Shown: positions 9,646 to 20,182 of the stretch, piece after piece
How positions within the stretch are numbered: the first letter of the stretch is position 1
Layout: the number at the start of each line of letters is the position of its first letter
Source of the DNA: an uncultured Bacillota bacterium
GTDB taxonomy: Bacteria > Bacillota > Clostridia > Lachnospirales > Lachnospiraceae
Direction: 5' to 3'
Assembly: GCA_949291945.1 (NCBI GenBank)
Contig: CASEXH010000006.1
Coordinates: 186,001-250,000, forward strand
Length of the DNA: 64,000 bases
The notes under the pieces: generated by a model
Seen by the model: only the letters and a program-made list of their open reading frames with translations
Told to the model about the DNA's origin: nothing
The model's database searches: none
Made by a program: the position numbers and the translations under genes

Positions 9646-11202
9646 CTATTCTTCAGGCTGGTACCACATACATCCACAGTTATTGCACTTATGGGTAAAG
9701 TACTCTTTTTTCTTTCTGAAAAATCCTCCGGTGACCACCAACCGCTCCTCCTCTGGAAGTTCCTCTACATCATCAGAGCCACATTCCGGGCAGGTAAGCG
9801 TAAACCCGCCGGTCCCCGGCTGGAAAACAGGTTCGTTTTCTCCAATATAACCAAACTGATTAAACATCCAGAAAAGAGGTTCCTCGATTCTCTTTGGAAG
9901 GATAGGGCCTACAGGCTTTCCATCCTCCACATCACATCCCAGGGCAGTAAAAGCAAAGTAATTATATGCAGAATAGTTATTATAGAGCATCTGCTCCAGT
10001 CCTGCTTCATTATTCATCATAAAGTTCCATAATCCTTCTGCGATAGGATTGTATTGGGTAGCATTAAAAATATTCATGCCATGTCCTGTCCTGTCCTTGA
10101 TTCCCTCTACCTCCTCCATGAGTTTGGAACACAGCTCAGGATCCAGTACATCCTGGATTTCCGTATCAGATTTAGATATGCACACGGCAACAGGAATATC
10201 GCACTGCTTATCGGCAGTGCCATTGGAGATAAGATAATGAATTTCGTTCAGAACATCTGTAGGATCCGCCGCCTCCTTCTGCTCCTGCTGAATTTCCTGT
10301 ACTGCCTCAAACTGAGCCGGATCAATGATCAGGAAAATTCCATGTGCATTCTCGATAAAACGGCCGAACCGATGCATAAGGTCTTTATTCACGCAGTTTT
10401 CACCTGCCACATCATAGAGGACAAAGGTCTGTGTTTCCTTTCCTCTGGAAGTGATCCGCACCAAATCATAAAACAGAGGTTGCAACAGTCTCTCTGGTGG
10501 TGTAGATCCAGGAAGAGACACACCTTCACCCACTATATTATTTTTCAAAAAAACAGCGGCACTGGTATTACTCTTTTGGGCAGAAAGTCCCACCTTGGGA
10601 GCATAATTTCCCAGATGCTTAATAAGCTGGGACAGATATACTGTCTTTCCGGCTCCGGTGATTCCGATGATGGTAATAAACTTCACAGGATATTTTCCAT
10701 ACTGTCCCGGAAGAGGATTATGGCAGTGGGGGCACACTCTTCTGCTGGTGCTCTCATAGCCCTCTTCCCACAGGCCTTCCTCTATGGTGGTGGCGAAGCC
10801 GTCGGCGTCATAGATGAGATAGCCCCCATCTTCCTGCTTCTTTAAATATCTCTGATGTTCTGCGTTCTCCGGATCAATGATCTTTCTTCTGTAAGCCAGA
10901 ACACCCAGCTTCTCATCTGCCTGGTTATATTCTGTGGTTCCACCGAATCCATTGTTAGGATCATTCCAGAACTTCTCGTATTTTGGGTCATCTGTTTCCT
11001 GAAAGAAGGACCAGTCCCTGCATTTCTGGAGAATGGTCTCCTTATCGTTGCCCCGGTATCTGGCCTTGAAGTCATCTAAATCATCATATTCATCCGGTAT
11101 TGCCTCACATTCCCCCTTATTCACCTTCTCAGACCGGAAGTGAACCTTGGTATGGTCAAATTCCTTAAAACAATATGGGCAGATAATCTTGTAATCCCTC
11201 AT
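9646..11202 (-). CDS. Zinc-ribbon TRAFAC-class GTPase
   Basis: A 518-residue protein. It opens with a CPYCF zinc knuckle (residues 8-12) and has a second CPHCHNP knuckle near 157. The P-loop GITGAGKT is at about 180, a DVAGE switch II motif near 265, and an ISKSD motif that fits the GTPase base-specificity loop near 343. A C-terminal zinc ribbon (CPECGSDD with CNNCGCMW) closes the protein. This architecture matches the TRAFAC clade GTPases (DO-GTPase2-like) paired with GAP1 proteins. It sits just upstream of the GAP1-N2-like gene, so the two products very likely act as a GTPase and regulator pair. The zinc ribbons may bind nucleic acid or protein. Confidence 0.82.
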   Translation of the reverse strand: MRDYKIICPYCFKEFDHTKVHFRSEKVNKGECEAIPDEYDDLDDFKARYRGNDKETILQKCRDWSFFQETDDPKYEKFWNDPNNGFGGTTEYNQADEKLGVLAYRRKIIDPENAEHQRYLKKQEDGGYLIYDADGFATTIEEGLWEEGYESTSRRVCPHCHNPLPGQYGKYPVKFITIIGITGAGKTVYLSQLIKHLGNYAPKVGLSAQKSNTSAAVFLKNNIVGEGVSLPGSTPPERLLQPLFYDLVRITSRGKETQTFVLYDVAGENCVNKDLMHRFGRFIENAHGIFLIIDPAQFEAVQEIQQEQKEAADPTDVLNEIHYLISNGTADKQCDIPVAVCISKSDTEIQDVLDPELCSKLMEEVEGIKDRTGHGMNIFNATQYNPIAEGLWNFMMNNEAGLEQMLYNNYSAYNYFAFTALGCDVEDGKPVGPILPKRIEEPLFWMFNQFGYIGENEPVFQPGTGGFTLTCPECGSDDVEELPEEERLVVTGGFFRKKKEYFTHKCNNCGCMWYQPEE

Positions 11203-11259
11203 TGTCCTTTTCTCTCCTTTTCTTCTGCTTTTTATAATATGACTTTTTTCCCTGGAGCA

Positions 11260-11925
11260 TTATACAATCTTCAGCAGCAGGCCCTGGTTTTCTGTATGAA
11301 TGTCAGGCTTTTTGTCTGTCTTAAAAAATATACTGCCATTCTCAATCATCTGTCTGGTAATGGGAATCTCAAGATTTCCCGTACGGTATACTAAATCCCC
11401 GTCATTGTATCCCGCCACGCTGTCCTGAGAAAAATCCACCCGGTAAAATCCCCTGGGCTGAATCTCTGTCACTGTCTTAAACAATCCTTTTTTTACCTTG
11501 ACTGCAACAGTCTCCTCTTCTATATGTATGTTCATCTCTGCAGGAATATCCAGCCTGGCCTTTTTTTCTGACTGAGGAGCATGGATATAGCACACATCTT
11601 CTTTATTTTCGCAGCAGAAAACTGCATAGGTACTGGCTTCTCCCCGTAAGGGACAGCCCTTTCCCCGGATTTTCTGCACAGCGGTAACCATACGTCCCCA
11701 CACTCCCGGGAGAATCTCTGTGAATTTTTCCTGCTCCAGCTCTCGAGTCTCCAGCTTTTGGCAAACTTCCTCCATCTTTTCAAAGGGGCTGTCCCCATAG
11801 GGGCACTGGAGGATAAGCACCGTCTGCCCTTTGGTGTTGTCCCACATCAGATTTCTGGTGCTGGCCTCTCTCCGAAGCATGGTGGCATAGCAGCGACTCT
11901 CATACGGTACATACTGATATTTCAT
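11260..11925 (-). CDS. Beta-rich protein of unknown function
   Basis: A 221-residue soluble protein with no recognised motif. The first ~100 residues are mixed alpha/beta; the rest alternates short strands (for example NIHIEEETVAVKVKKG), suggesting a beta-sandwich. There is no signal peptide or membrane segment. It starts 14 bases after the preceding gene, with AAGGGAGG upstream of its ATG, and precedes the GTPase gene. A binding module of the tubulin/GTPase system is the simplest reading. Confidence 0.65.
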   Translation of the reverse strand: MKYQYVPYESRCYATMLRREASTRNLMWDNTKGQTVLILQCPYGDSPFEKMEEVCQKLETRELEQEKFTEILPGVWGRMVTAVQKIRGKGCPLRGEASTYAVFCCENKEDVCYIHAPQSEKKARLDIPAEMNIHIEEETVAVKVKKGLFKTVTEIQPRGFYRVDFSQDSVAGYNDGDLVYRTGNLEIPITRQMIENGSIFFKTDKKPDIHTENQGLLLKIV

Positions 11926-11939
11926 TTCCTCTTCCTCCC

Positions 11940-13805
11940 TTAAGATACCAAATTGGAAACTTCCACCTGGTACATGACAAGGGCCTCCGCCCTGTCACTG
12001 GTTCCGGTGTTATAGTAATAGATATTGTCCGCCAGATTTCTCACCATGCTCTGGTAAAGCTCTGTATCCTTTTTCAAAAGGATTGCAGACAGGGCTGTGG
12101 ACTGAAGAGAAAAGCTTACCCGAAGATAGGTCTTCACCTCTTCACCGGTCAACCTGCTTCTAATATAGCTTCTGGCATCCATGGGATCTGAGGCTGCATC
12201 CAGGCGAGCCTGGAGTTCTTCCTCAAAGGGCGCCGGGAAAATAGGATCTGATTCCCGGATTTCCTGAAGGGTTTCCTCCAGAAATCTTTTCAGTTCCTCT
12301 ACACTCCCCAGACGGCCAAACTGCCTTGCCTTTTCTGTACCGTTCCTATCGAAAAATCTCTGAACCTTCCTCTCATAGAAATCTGTAAGGTTCTCATCTG
12401 CCACCTCAAAGAGCTGGTTTAAAGATTTTACTAATTCAGACCAGGTGCTCACCACGTCCTTGCATCTTTTTCCTTCTTCCCGGATACATCCCAGGAAAAA
12501 GCCAATGAGCTGATCATTAGTGGAGAGCATATATTTCAGCCGGTTTCCGGCAGTCTGCAAAACCCTGTCAGAATTTCCCGGCTTTGTAACCCTCTTAAAC
12601 CTCTTGCGCAGGGTCATCTCGCTATCCGCCAGGTAAATCAGTTCATCCGGTGAAAAGGACTTTCTTAACTGGGCCCTGTACTTTTTCTTCCACTCTTCCT
12701 TTACCTTGGCCCCCTCCTGGATCTTTCTCTCGGCTTTTCCGATAATCTTTTCCAGGTAGGCGCTCCAGGCATTCATAGTGAGAATATTAAACTCCTCCTC
12801 TGTCATCTCCACAGCGGCCACCATATTCTCATCATCTGTGTATCTTGGAAAACACTCCAATTCCTCCGGGGTTGGAAGCATGGGCTCCAGAGTATCCTCC
12901 TCATATTCATCCAGAATTTTAATGGTTCCCTCTCTGGTAATCCCCAGCTTCTTATCCAGGTTTTCATCTGCCAGGACTGCGGTATTTCCTTTTTTTGCCT
13001 GGTTCAGATGCCGGATAACAGAGCTCACCACCACCTGAGCAATCTCCTGGGTGGGTTTCTCCACCAGGGAATAAGACACTGTCTTTACATCATTTCCTGC
13101 AAACATCTGGTTTGTCACATCTGAATCCCTTCCGTTGGAAAGGGCGATGATATCTGCCAGAATCCTGCAGCACTCATACCAATCAGAAATAATCACATTG
13201 TCGTTTCTTCGGTTGCTCACCAAAAATACAGAGTCCGCAGGCATGGTCCTGGGACTTCCGTAAACACTCTCCCCCAGGACATTTTTCACAGCCTTTGCCT
13301 GATCTGCATGCTCAAAATCCTCGTTAAGAAGCACCATAAACATGGACATCTGTCCTTCCACTTTGAGGTTTTCCCCCATCCGGCGGATTACCTCCACCCA
13401 CTTCTTCATCTCCTCCTCTGAGGAAATTTCTGTGGTGTCCAAGACATAGTAGACCATCATACGGTTTCTGTCCAAAAAGTGGGTGGAGAGACCAAAGAGA
13501 CGGTTAATCTCTGTGCGAAGCCTGGTCTCCTCCATCTCCTCTCCAGCCTCTTCCCCTTCTGTGAAGAAAAATTTTTCATCCTGGCCAACCCCCAGGAAAC
13601 ACAGCTCATCCCGGAAAGGAGGCCAGATTCTCACCAGCATATCCTTAAGCTTCTCATGAATCCCGGCGCTTTCCTTCCCCAGGTAAACCACAGCCATGGG
13701 ATATTTCGGTCTTGAACCTGCAAAGCTTTGTATATCTTCTCCACTCGTCTGCCTGAGCTTCTGGGCAAAAGACTGGATGAAATCATTTACCTGAATCTTT
13801 CCCAT
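11940..13805 (-). CDS. Large alpha-helical protein of unknown function
   Basis: A 621-residue soluble protein that I do not recognise. Residues ~30-240 look like an alpha/beta domain (AVVYLGKESAG, MVYYVLDTTEIS, MFMVLLNEDF, SVFLVSNRRND); the remainder is mostly helical and strongly charged. The order of strands hints at a nucleotide- or ligand-binding Rossmann-like fold, but no P-loop is visible. The gene lies between the first tubulin-like gene and the beta-rich gene, which makes it a core member of the operon. Confidence 0.65.
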   Translation of the reverse strand: MGKIQVNDFIQSFAQKLRQTSGEDIQSFAGSRPKYPMAVVYLGKESAGIHEKLKDMLVRIWPPFRDELCFLGVGQDEKFFFTEGEEAGEEMEETRLRTEINRLFGLSTHFLDRNRMMVYYVLDTTEISSEEEMKKWVEVIRRMGENLKVEGQMSMFMVLLNEDFEHADQAKAVKNVLGESVYGSPRTMPADSVFLVSNRRNDNVIISDWYECCRILADIIALSNGRDSDVTNQMFAGNDVKTVSYSLVEKPTQEIAQVVVSSVIRHLNQAKKGNTAVLADENLDKKLGITREGTIKILDEYEEDTLEPMLPTPEELECFPRYTDDENMVAAVEMTEEEFNILTMNAWSAYLEKIIGKAERKIQEGAKVKEEWKKKYRAQLRKSFSPDELIYLADSEMTLRKRFKRVTKPGNSDRVLQTAGNRLKYMLSTNDQLIGFFLGCIREEGKRCKDVVSTWSELVKSLNQLFEVADENLTDFYERKVQRFFDRNGTEKARQFGRLGSVEELKRFLEETLQEIRESDPIFPAPFEEELQARLDAASDPMDARSYIRSRLTGEEVKTYLRVSFSLQSTALSAILLKKDTELYQSMVRNLADNIYYYNTGTSDRAEALVMYQVEVSNLVS

Positions 13806-13871
13806 ATATAATCCCTTTCTGCCGTCTGATACTGTGAAATTCCTCTCACTGTACCAAATCTTTTATGCACA

Positions 13872-13902
13872 GGGAAGACCGCACCTTGACCTGCGGTCTC
13901 CC
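13872..13902 (-). terminator. Intercistronic hairpin after the 1131-aa tubulin-like gene
   Basis: GGGAGACCGCA and TGCGGTCTTCCC pair with one mismatch around an eight-base loop, 28 bases after the tubulin-like stop codon. There is no run of U after the stem on the minus strand, so it may stabilise the upstream mRNA or attenuate transcription rather than stop it. Confidence 0.4.
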
Positions 13903-13930
13903 TCTGCTTTGCAGCCAAAGCTGCCGTATC

Positions 13931-16900
13931 TTACATAATTCCAAACATTCCGCACATACCTGACAGTTCTGCGCTTACCTTCTTAATGAAGGAGATAATC
14001 TCCTCTGCCTCTGCATAACTTCCTGCATTGTTGGCCATGGCCGCATTGTACTGGGGCGTCAGTTTAGCCTTCAAGTCTGTCAGGGTAGTGATGACCTGGG
14101 GAGCCATGTTGTTAATAAGATTATCTGCATCCTCCAGGATCTTCTTCTGCTCATCTTTGTCCATGGATTCGTATGTCACAAATGCCTGATATAAGGGAAC
14201 CTTGCTGTAGGGGAATTCCGGTCCCATCTTGGAAAGAATCACATCTGTGGGGATTCCAAACTCCTCCTTGTGGTAGGTAATCTGCAGGGGCTTAAACTCA
14301 AAGATGCCGGAGAAGAGAATATGACAGAAGTTCTCGATATTCTTGCTTCCGTCTATAATTATCGCCAAAGCATCCTGGAGTTCTTCCACTTTTTTCTCCG
14401 CCTTCTGGACAAACTGAATATCCTCTCTCATCATCTCCTGAATAGCCGGGGAATCCACGAAGAAATCCTTGCGGATTCTCTCAATGGTGTCCTCGTCCGC
14501 CTGAGAGCCATGGGGCAGCACATATCCTGTCTTCTCTTTCTGGAGAGCTGCAATCTGTGACTGTAATGCACCCATAGCCGCATTGCACATCTGCATAGCT
14601 GTGGGAGCTCCGCTCTTCACTGCCGCCAGAGCCTTATCCGCATTTTCCATGGCTGCTGTAACTGCTGCCTTTCCACTTTCCTGGAATCTGCACACCTCGT
14701 CTCCCTGAAGAAGTCCTGTCTTCTTGGCTGTCTCATAGGTGCTTAAGTTCTCCTCCAGCTGCTCCTTCAGCTTATGAGGAATCATAGCATACTCAATATG
14801 GCTTTCCGGGGTCAAAGAAGGAAGACTGTTCCAGTCATTGAAGAAGCCCTCCTGCATACCCTCATAGTAATGGCGTCCTGCCTGGAGGGAAGCAAAGTAA
14901 GCGTTCTCATAGTCCATACACTTTTTGTAGGAGCCTAATGGCAAAGCACAGGCAGTCTGCATGAGGTAGATTCTGTCCTTCAAGGCGCTCTCTTTCACTG
15001 CAAAGAGAGGCGATACCGTATTCAGCTTCTTTGCTGCATTTACCACCGGTTCAGCCCCTGTGGGTACGGAAATAAATCCAATTTTTCCTGTATGAGAGTC
15101 ATCCCAAACTGTAGTATTGAAGGCAAAGAGAGGTTTTGCCTTCTCTGCCAACTCTTTGATATAATCCTGGTACAGACTGTTTGTAATAAGGTCGTAGTTG
15201 TTGGTATTATATTTATCTCCCAGGAAGCTGGTAATGCTCCTGTTGGCAAAATCATGGAAGGCAGTGTTCACAAAGAAGTCGTTCACCAGCTTGGCAATGG
15301 CATTCTCATCCTCCTGAATCCATTCAGACTCATTGTCCAGGAATACGCCCATGAGCATATCCATCATGCCTGCAGGATTGATGGTCTCCAGAAGCTGATC
15401 CAGCTTTGGCCTCACTTCTTCAATGGTCATAAGGGGTTCTGCGAAGTCGTTGGTAGTCATAATTCCCTTTCCTGTTTCCAGAGCATCATTGTTCGCCTTA
15501 AAAGTATCCAGAAGATTTCCCACTACCCTCTGAAGGATGAGATAATATCCTGCGGTAACCTTCTCCACCTGAGAGCGGAGCTTCTTTAAAAGCTTATCCA
15601 TCTGCTCATAAAGGGCAAGGGATCTCTTCTGCTTCTCTAAGATTTCAATTCTCCACTCATATACCTCATATTTTTTCTTATTAGGCTTACGGCGGAAGTC
15701 ATCCCTTGCCATCTCATATTCCCCGTATCTGTCCTGGAATTTCTCCTGGTTCCAGCGGTTTGTGTTTATCTCAATGAGACCATCAATGACATTGAGAAGG
15801 TTGTGGCTTCTGGCTGCCTCCAGCATGCGGTAGGCATACACAGGACCACACTCAATGGACCTGATATAGGGAACTAAGGCCCCCTGCACTCTGCCAATGA
15901 GAGAATGGGAATTCTTTTCATCAGACATACTCTTGGCGTTTTTCTCAATGACACCTTTCTTATTGGAGGTCTGATTAGTGTAATTAGTCACCAGGTCATT
16001 GTCTCCGTAGTCTCGCACTTCCTTCCATGTTCCCGGGAAGATGGAATAGTCATCCCCTGCGCCTTCTGCTAACTCTCTCATGAGCATATCGTAGTCTCCC
16101 ACGCCTGCCTCCTCTGCAAAGCGCTGTACATCTCCCTCTGTGGGCTCCTTGGAGCGGATGTCCCCGAACATACCGAAGAGCTTGGAGGCCAGATAGGTAT
16201 TAATCTCCCTTAAAGGAATACTTGCACAGGAAGCACCCAGAATACAGTAAGTAAAAGTTGCACCGATCATAGTCTCCTGTGTAGCCGCAGCAATCTGGGA
16301 CTTATAGTTTGACAGATGAGAGCGGATACCGAAGTTATTTACATCCTGTGGCTCTGTGAGGAAGTCCATGACATACTCAGAAGTAACATTCATGGCATAA
16401 TTATAGGCATTGGGAATCACATCCCCATTGGTATTTGTGGCACAGATTAAGTGACACATGGTTACAGGGGGTTCTTCCCATTTAATCTGTTTGCCTCCCT
16501 TGTAGGTCTGAATGAAGGAGCCGCCGTTCTCGGCGATTCTCATGCAGTAGTCCAGTTCCTGCATGGCCGCATATCCGTTACAGGGGATGTATGCCCGCAC
16601 CAGACGGTTCTCCAAGGCAATCCTGGAGAGGTTTACATCAGGAAGGAAGAAATATCCAAACACAGTGGCCCCGTGCTCTGCCGCTACGGATTTCACCATG
16701 TAGCAGGCATCCAGGAAAGTACCGGATCCGGTTCCGCCGCTGAGGCCAGCAAAAATATGGATATTTACATCTGGATTTGTAAGGCCTTTTTTAGCTCTTG
16801 TAATCATATCGCTTACCCTGTCCATGAAATCATTGGACTTATCCATGAACATATAGCGTCCAATCTGGCGGAATCCGCCGGCACCGGCGTCAGAAAGATC

Positions 16901-17326
16901 CGGAATATCCAGCTCTTTATAGTTCAGCCATTTTAATTCCGGGCGCATCTCAATAGCCCTGGGATTAGACAAAGCCTGGCCAATAGCAGCATTGGAAATA
17001 TCGAAGATTTCCGTATCGTCCAGAACCTTCAAATCCCTTGCTGTCACATGAGTGCTTTCAAGGCTCTTTCCATCTTTTTTCTTAAAGCTCTTTTTATCTG
17101 CATCCACACCTAAAAACTGAATGTGGGAATACTCTGTCACCACTGCTTCGGGATCATCCGGCTCCAGGCGTTCCCTCACTGCCGCCTTGATGGTTTTGAT
17201 ACAGTCAATACCTGTACCTCCCAATCCAATAAGGATACTTGCAGTGTTCTGTACCTGTTTTGCCTGCTGCTGAGTGGAGATGATGCCGCCTCCTGTGCTC
17301 AGCAGTAATTTTGAATACTCTGCCAT
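13931..17326 (-). CDS. Prokaryotic tubulin-like protein, 1131 aa
   Basis: This protein carries an N-terminal tubulin/FtsZ-type GTPase domain. It shows the first glycine loop LIGLGGTGIDC near residue 35 and the tubulin signature loop LSGGTGSGT near 195, both intact. It fits the Tubulin_2 family (tubulin-like domain) seen in large bacterial operons. About 700 further residues, mostly helical, follow the GTPase domain, so it is far longer than FtsZ (~350-400) and likely forms or caps an assembly through that extension. Strong AGGAGG precedes the ATG. Two shorter paralogues lie immediately upstream, sharing the same opening (MA-Y-S-LLLS-GGGII). A role in filament formation is inference. Confidence 0.88.
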   Translation of the reverse strand: MAEYSKLLLSTGGGIISTQQQAKQVQNTASILIGLGGTGIDCIKTIKAAVRERLEPDDPEAVVTEYSHIQFLGVDADKKSFKKKDGKSLESTHVTARDLKVLDDTEIFDISNAAIGQALSNPRAIEMRPELKWLNYKELDIPDLSDAGAGGFRQIGRYMFMDKSNDFMDRVSDMITRAKKGLTNPDVNIHIFAGLSGGTGSGTFLDACYMVKSVAAEHGATVFGYFFLPDVNLSRIALENRLVRAYIPCNGYAAMQELDYCMRIAENGGSFIQTYKGGKQIKWEEPPVTMCHLICATNTNGDVIPNAYNYAMNVTSEYVMDFLTEPQDVNNFGIRSHLSNYKSQIAAATQETMIGATFTYCILGASCASIPLREINTYLASKLFGMFGDIRSKEPTEGDVQRFAEEAGVGDYDMLMRELAEGAGDDYSIFPGTWKEVRDYGDNDLVTNYTNQTSNKKGVIEKNAKSMSDEKNSHSLIGRVQGALVPYIRSIECGPVYAYRMLEAARSHNLLNVIDGLIEINTNRWNQEKFQDRYGEYEMARDDFRRKPNKKKYEVYEWRIEILEKQKRSLALYEQMDKLLKKLRSQVEKVTAGYYLILQRVVGNLLDTFKANNDALETGKGIMTTNDFAEPLMTIEEVRPKLDQLLETINPAGMMDMLMGVFLDNESEWIQEDENAIAKLVNDFFVNTAFHDFANRSITSFLGDKYNTNNYDLITNSLYQDYIKELAEKAKPLFAFNTTVWDDSHTGKIGFISVPTGAEPVVNAAKKLNTVSPLFAVKESALKDRIYLMQTACALPLGSYKKCMDYENAYFASLQAGRHYYEGMQEGFFNDWNSLPSLTPESHIEYAMIPHKLKEQLEENLSTYETAKKTGLLQGDEVCRFQESGKAAVTAAMENADKALAAVKSGAPTAMQMCNAAMGALQSQIAALQKEKTGYVLPHGSQADEDTIERIRKDFFVDSPAIQEMMREDIQFVQKAEKKVEELQDALAIIIDGSKNIENFCHILFSGIFEFKPLQITYHKEEFGIPTDVILSKMGPEFPYSKVPLYQAFVTYESMDKDEQKKILEDADNLINNMAPQVITTLTDLKAKLTPQYNAAMANNAGSYAEAEEIISFIKKVSAELSGMCGMFGIM

Positions 17327-17404
17327 GTTCTTTTCCTCCTACTTCTCTGGTATTCTTTATTTATAAAAATTCATAATGAATATTTATCTTATCTCATCCT
17401 GTCC

Positions 17405-20170
17405 TTATTTGGACAGGTCCTTACATTTTTCTAAAAGTTCTATATCCTTTTTCAGGCCTTTCCAAATAGCCGGAAACCTTACGAAAAAATCCCGGCGGAC
17501 CCTCTCTATGGTCATCTCGTCTCCCTGATAACCGTGGGGCAGCACACACCCGGAGGGTTTAAGCTTCTGCTCCTCATCCAGGCATAAAACCTCGTCTTCC
17601 CTTAGAAGTCCCAACTCCCTGGCCTTATCATAGAGCCCATTGGCCTCCTCCAGATACGCCTTCAGCCTTTGGGGGATTTTTCCATACTCTATGCCGCTCT
17701 CCGGGGTCAATGGCGGAAGACGGTTCCAGTCACTGAAAAATCCTTTCTCATTTCCCACATAAGAATGTAATCCCGGAGGTATGGGGGAGGAATAATAAAG
17801 TTCTTCATATTCCTCAATCTTTTTATGGCAACTTAAAGGAAATCCGCAGATAGTTTTTGTCACATATACCCGGTCTGTGAAATCGCCTCTTATCCACTCA
17901 TAGAAAGGATTATCTCTTCCTCTTTTCTCTGCTGCGCCTGCAGCAGCATCATTTCCCTTTGGAAGAACCACCCTCACTGTTTTGGCGCTTCTGGATTTAT
18001 CCCATCTACGCCTGTCAAAGTCAAAAAGCGGTTTCGGGTACGATTCCATAAATCTCTTCAGGTAGTCCTCATACAAGCCTTGTCCAAGTACATCAGGATG
18101 TGACGTCTGGTATTTTTCCTCCAGATATCCAAAAAAGCTCTTCTCTGCCCATAGCGAGGCAGTATTCCTAAAGAACTGATTTACCCCTTTTCCTATGGTA
18201 TTCTCATTTTCCTGAATCCACAGGGATTCATGATTCAGAAAGTCCTCCATGAGTATTTCCATCATAGCCGCAGGGTTAATACTCTCCAAAAACTGATCCA
18301 ATTTCGGTTCCACTTCCTCCAGGGTTATCAGAGGCTTCCCAAAGTCATTGGTGTTTCTGATTCCCACCTCCAGAAACCTGCGATTCTCCTCGGCGGTCAC
18401 CAGAAGATTCCCTATTACTCTGGCAAGAATATAATAATATTCTGCGGCAGCCTTCTGCATCTGGCTGCGGAGTGTCCTCAGAACTCTGTCCATCTGTTCA
18501 TAACAGAAAAGAGCCAGCTTATGCTTCTCTAAAATCTCAAGTCTGTACGCATACTCCTCATATCTTCTTCTCTTTCCCAGAACTGAACTCATGCGGAAAG
18601 CATCCCTGGCCATCTCATATTCTTCGTATCTGTCCTGATATTTCTCCATATGCCAAAAGTAGGTGTTTTTTTCTATGAGAGCGTCGATAATCCAGAAAAG
18701 ATTATTGACACGGGACTCCTCCAGCATACGGTAGGCATATATGGGGCCGTACTCCAAGGATTTAATATAGGGAACCAGGGCTTCCCGCCCCCTGGCAATA
18801 AGAGAATGAGGATTCTTCTCAGCCAAAATATTCTCAGCGTTTCTTTCAAGAATATGCATCTTGTTATAGGTCTGATTGATGTAATGGGTCACCAGGTCAC
18901 GGTCTCCGTATTCTCTCACATCTTGCCAAGTTCCCGGGAAGGGAGCATAGTCATCCCCTGCGCCCTGGGAGAGTTCCCGACAAAGCAGATCATAATCTCC
19001 CAGGCCCACCTTCTCTGCAAAGCGCCGTACATCCTCCTGTGTGGGCTCCTTAGAGCGAATATCTTCAAACATCCCAAAAAGCTTGGAGGCCAGGTAGGTA
19101 TTCATCTCCCGGAAGGGAACATATAGGGAAAAAGCATTTAAACACCAATAGTTCAAAGAACTTCCCTGCATACTGGACTGCCCTATGTTAGATATTGTCC
19201 TGCTACTGCACACCAGCTTAGCCTCCAGCCCATTATCACACTGGCCTTTTTCTGTGCACAGCTCCAAAATGTACTCCGTCACAGCGCCTATGGAGCTTTC
19301 ATAAATCCACACTTCTCCTTCTGCGCTGCTCCCAATGAGATGACACATATGCACAGGGGGCATGTCCCAGGAAATCACCTTTCTATTCTGGTATTCCTGC
19401 TGAAAGGCTCCGCCATTATACCCGATTTCCATGGCGTAATCTAATTCCTGGAGGGCGGCATATCCGTTCATCCTAAGGTTTTGCCTTGCAGCTCCAAAAC
19501 CCATGGGAATTTTTCCCTCGTTTACCTCCGGGAGGAAAAAATAACCTGCAATCAGTCCGTCTTCACGGAGCACTTCCCTTACCATATAACACACATCCAA
19601 GAAACATCCTGAACCCGTTCCCCCGGAAAGACCGGAAAAAATATGGACGTTTACTCTGGGATTTATAAAGCCTGCCTTAGCCGCAATAATCTTCTTCTCA
19701 AGAATCTCCATAAACGCTGCCGAGGATTCCATCATCAATAACCGCCCAATCTGCCGCACGCCGCCTGAGCCGTTTCCCGGCTCCAGATGGGAGTAATCCT
19801 GCCACAGATTTTCATCCATCCACTGAAGTTCCGGACGCATCTTTAATAAAGCCGGATTTCCTGCCATTCCTGAGTACATGGGCCCTGAAATGTCCAAGCG
19901 TTCCTCCATTTCCAGGCCACTCTTTCTCAAAGCTTCCTGGTCTGAATCCACTCCCAGAAACTGAATATGGGAATACTCCTTCACCGCAGTCTCCGGGTCA
20001 TCCGGTCTCAGCCGCTCCCGGACTGCCGCCTTAATAGAACTCAGACAGTCCAGCCCGGTGCCTCCCAGACCAATGAGGATAGTCGCCGTATTTTTCACTT
20101 GTTCTCCCTGCTGTTGAGGGAAAATAATTCCTCCCCCTTTACTCAGCAGTAAATTTGAATATGTCGCCAT
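17405..20170 (-). CDS. Prokaryotic tubulin-like protein, 921 aa
   Basis: The second tubulin paralogue. Both nucleotide loops are intact: LIGLGGTGLDC near residue 35 and LSGGTGSGC near 190. It aligns with the 1131-residue neighbour along nearly all its length by eye, sharing LASKLFGMFEDIRSKEPTQ and the DFF module near the end. It lacks an Ala-rich block and the final ~120 residues of that neighbour. The gap of 78 bases to the next gene holds no evident terminator. Tandem paralogues with different tails suggest subunits of a mixed polymer. Confidence 0.85.
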   Translation of the reverse strand: MATYSNLLLSKGGGIIFPQQQGEQVKNTATILIGLGGTGLDCLSSIKAAVRERLRPDDPETAVKEYSHIQFLGVDSDQEALRKSGLEMEERLDISGPMYSGMAGNPALLKMRPELQWMDENLWQDYSHLEPGNGSGGVRQIGRLLMMESSAAFMEILEKKIIAAKAGFINPRVNVHIFSGLSGGTGSGCFLDVCYMVREVLREDGLIAGYFFLPEVNEGKIPMGFGAARQNLRMNGYAALQELDYAMEIGYNGGAFQQEYQNRKVISWDMPPVHMCHLIGSSAEGEVWIYESSIGAVTEYILELCTEKGQCDNGLEAKLVCSSRTISNIGQSSMQGSSLNYWCLNAFSLYVPFREMNTYLASKLFGMFEDIRSKEPTQEDVRRFAEKVGLGDYDLLCRELSQGAGDDYAPFPGTWQDVREYGDRDLVTHYINQTYNKMHILERNAENILAEKNPHSLIARGREALVPYIKSLEYGPIYAYRMLEESRVNNLFWIIDALIEKNTYFWHMEKYQDRYEEYEMARDAFRMSSVLGKRRRYEEYAYRLEILEKHKLALFCYEQMDRVLRTLRSQMQKAAAEYYYILARVIGNLLVTAEENRRFLEVGIRNTNDFGKPLITLEEVEPKLDQFLESINPAAMMEILMEDFLNHESLWIQENENTIGKGVNQFFRNTASLWAEKSFFGYLEEKYQTSHPDVLGQGLYEDYLKRFMESYPKPLFDFDRRRWDKSRSAKTVRVVLPKGNDAAAGAAEKRGRDNPFYEWIRGDFTDRVYVTKTICGFPLSCHKKIEEYEELYYSSPIPPGLHSYVGNEKGFFSDWNRLPPLTPESGIEYGKIPQRLKAYLEEANGLYDKARELGLLREDEVLCLDEEQKLKPSGCVLPHGYQGDEMTIERVRRDFFVRFPAIWKGLKKDIELLEKCKDLSK

Positions 20171-20182
20171 ACAGCATCCCTC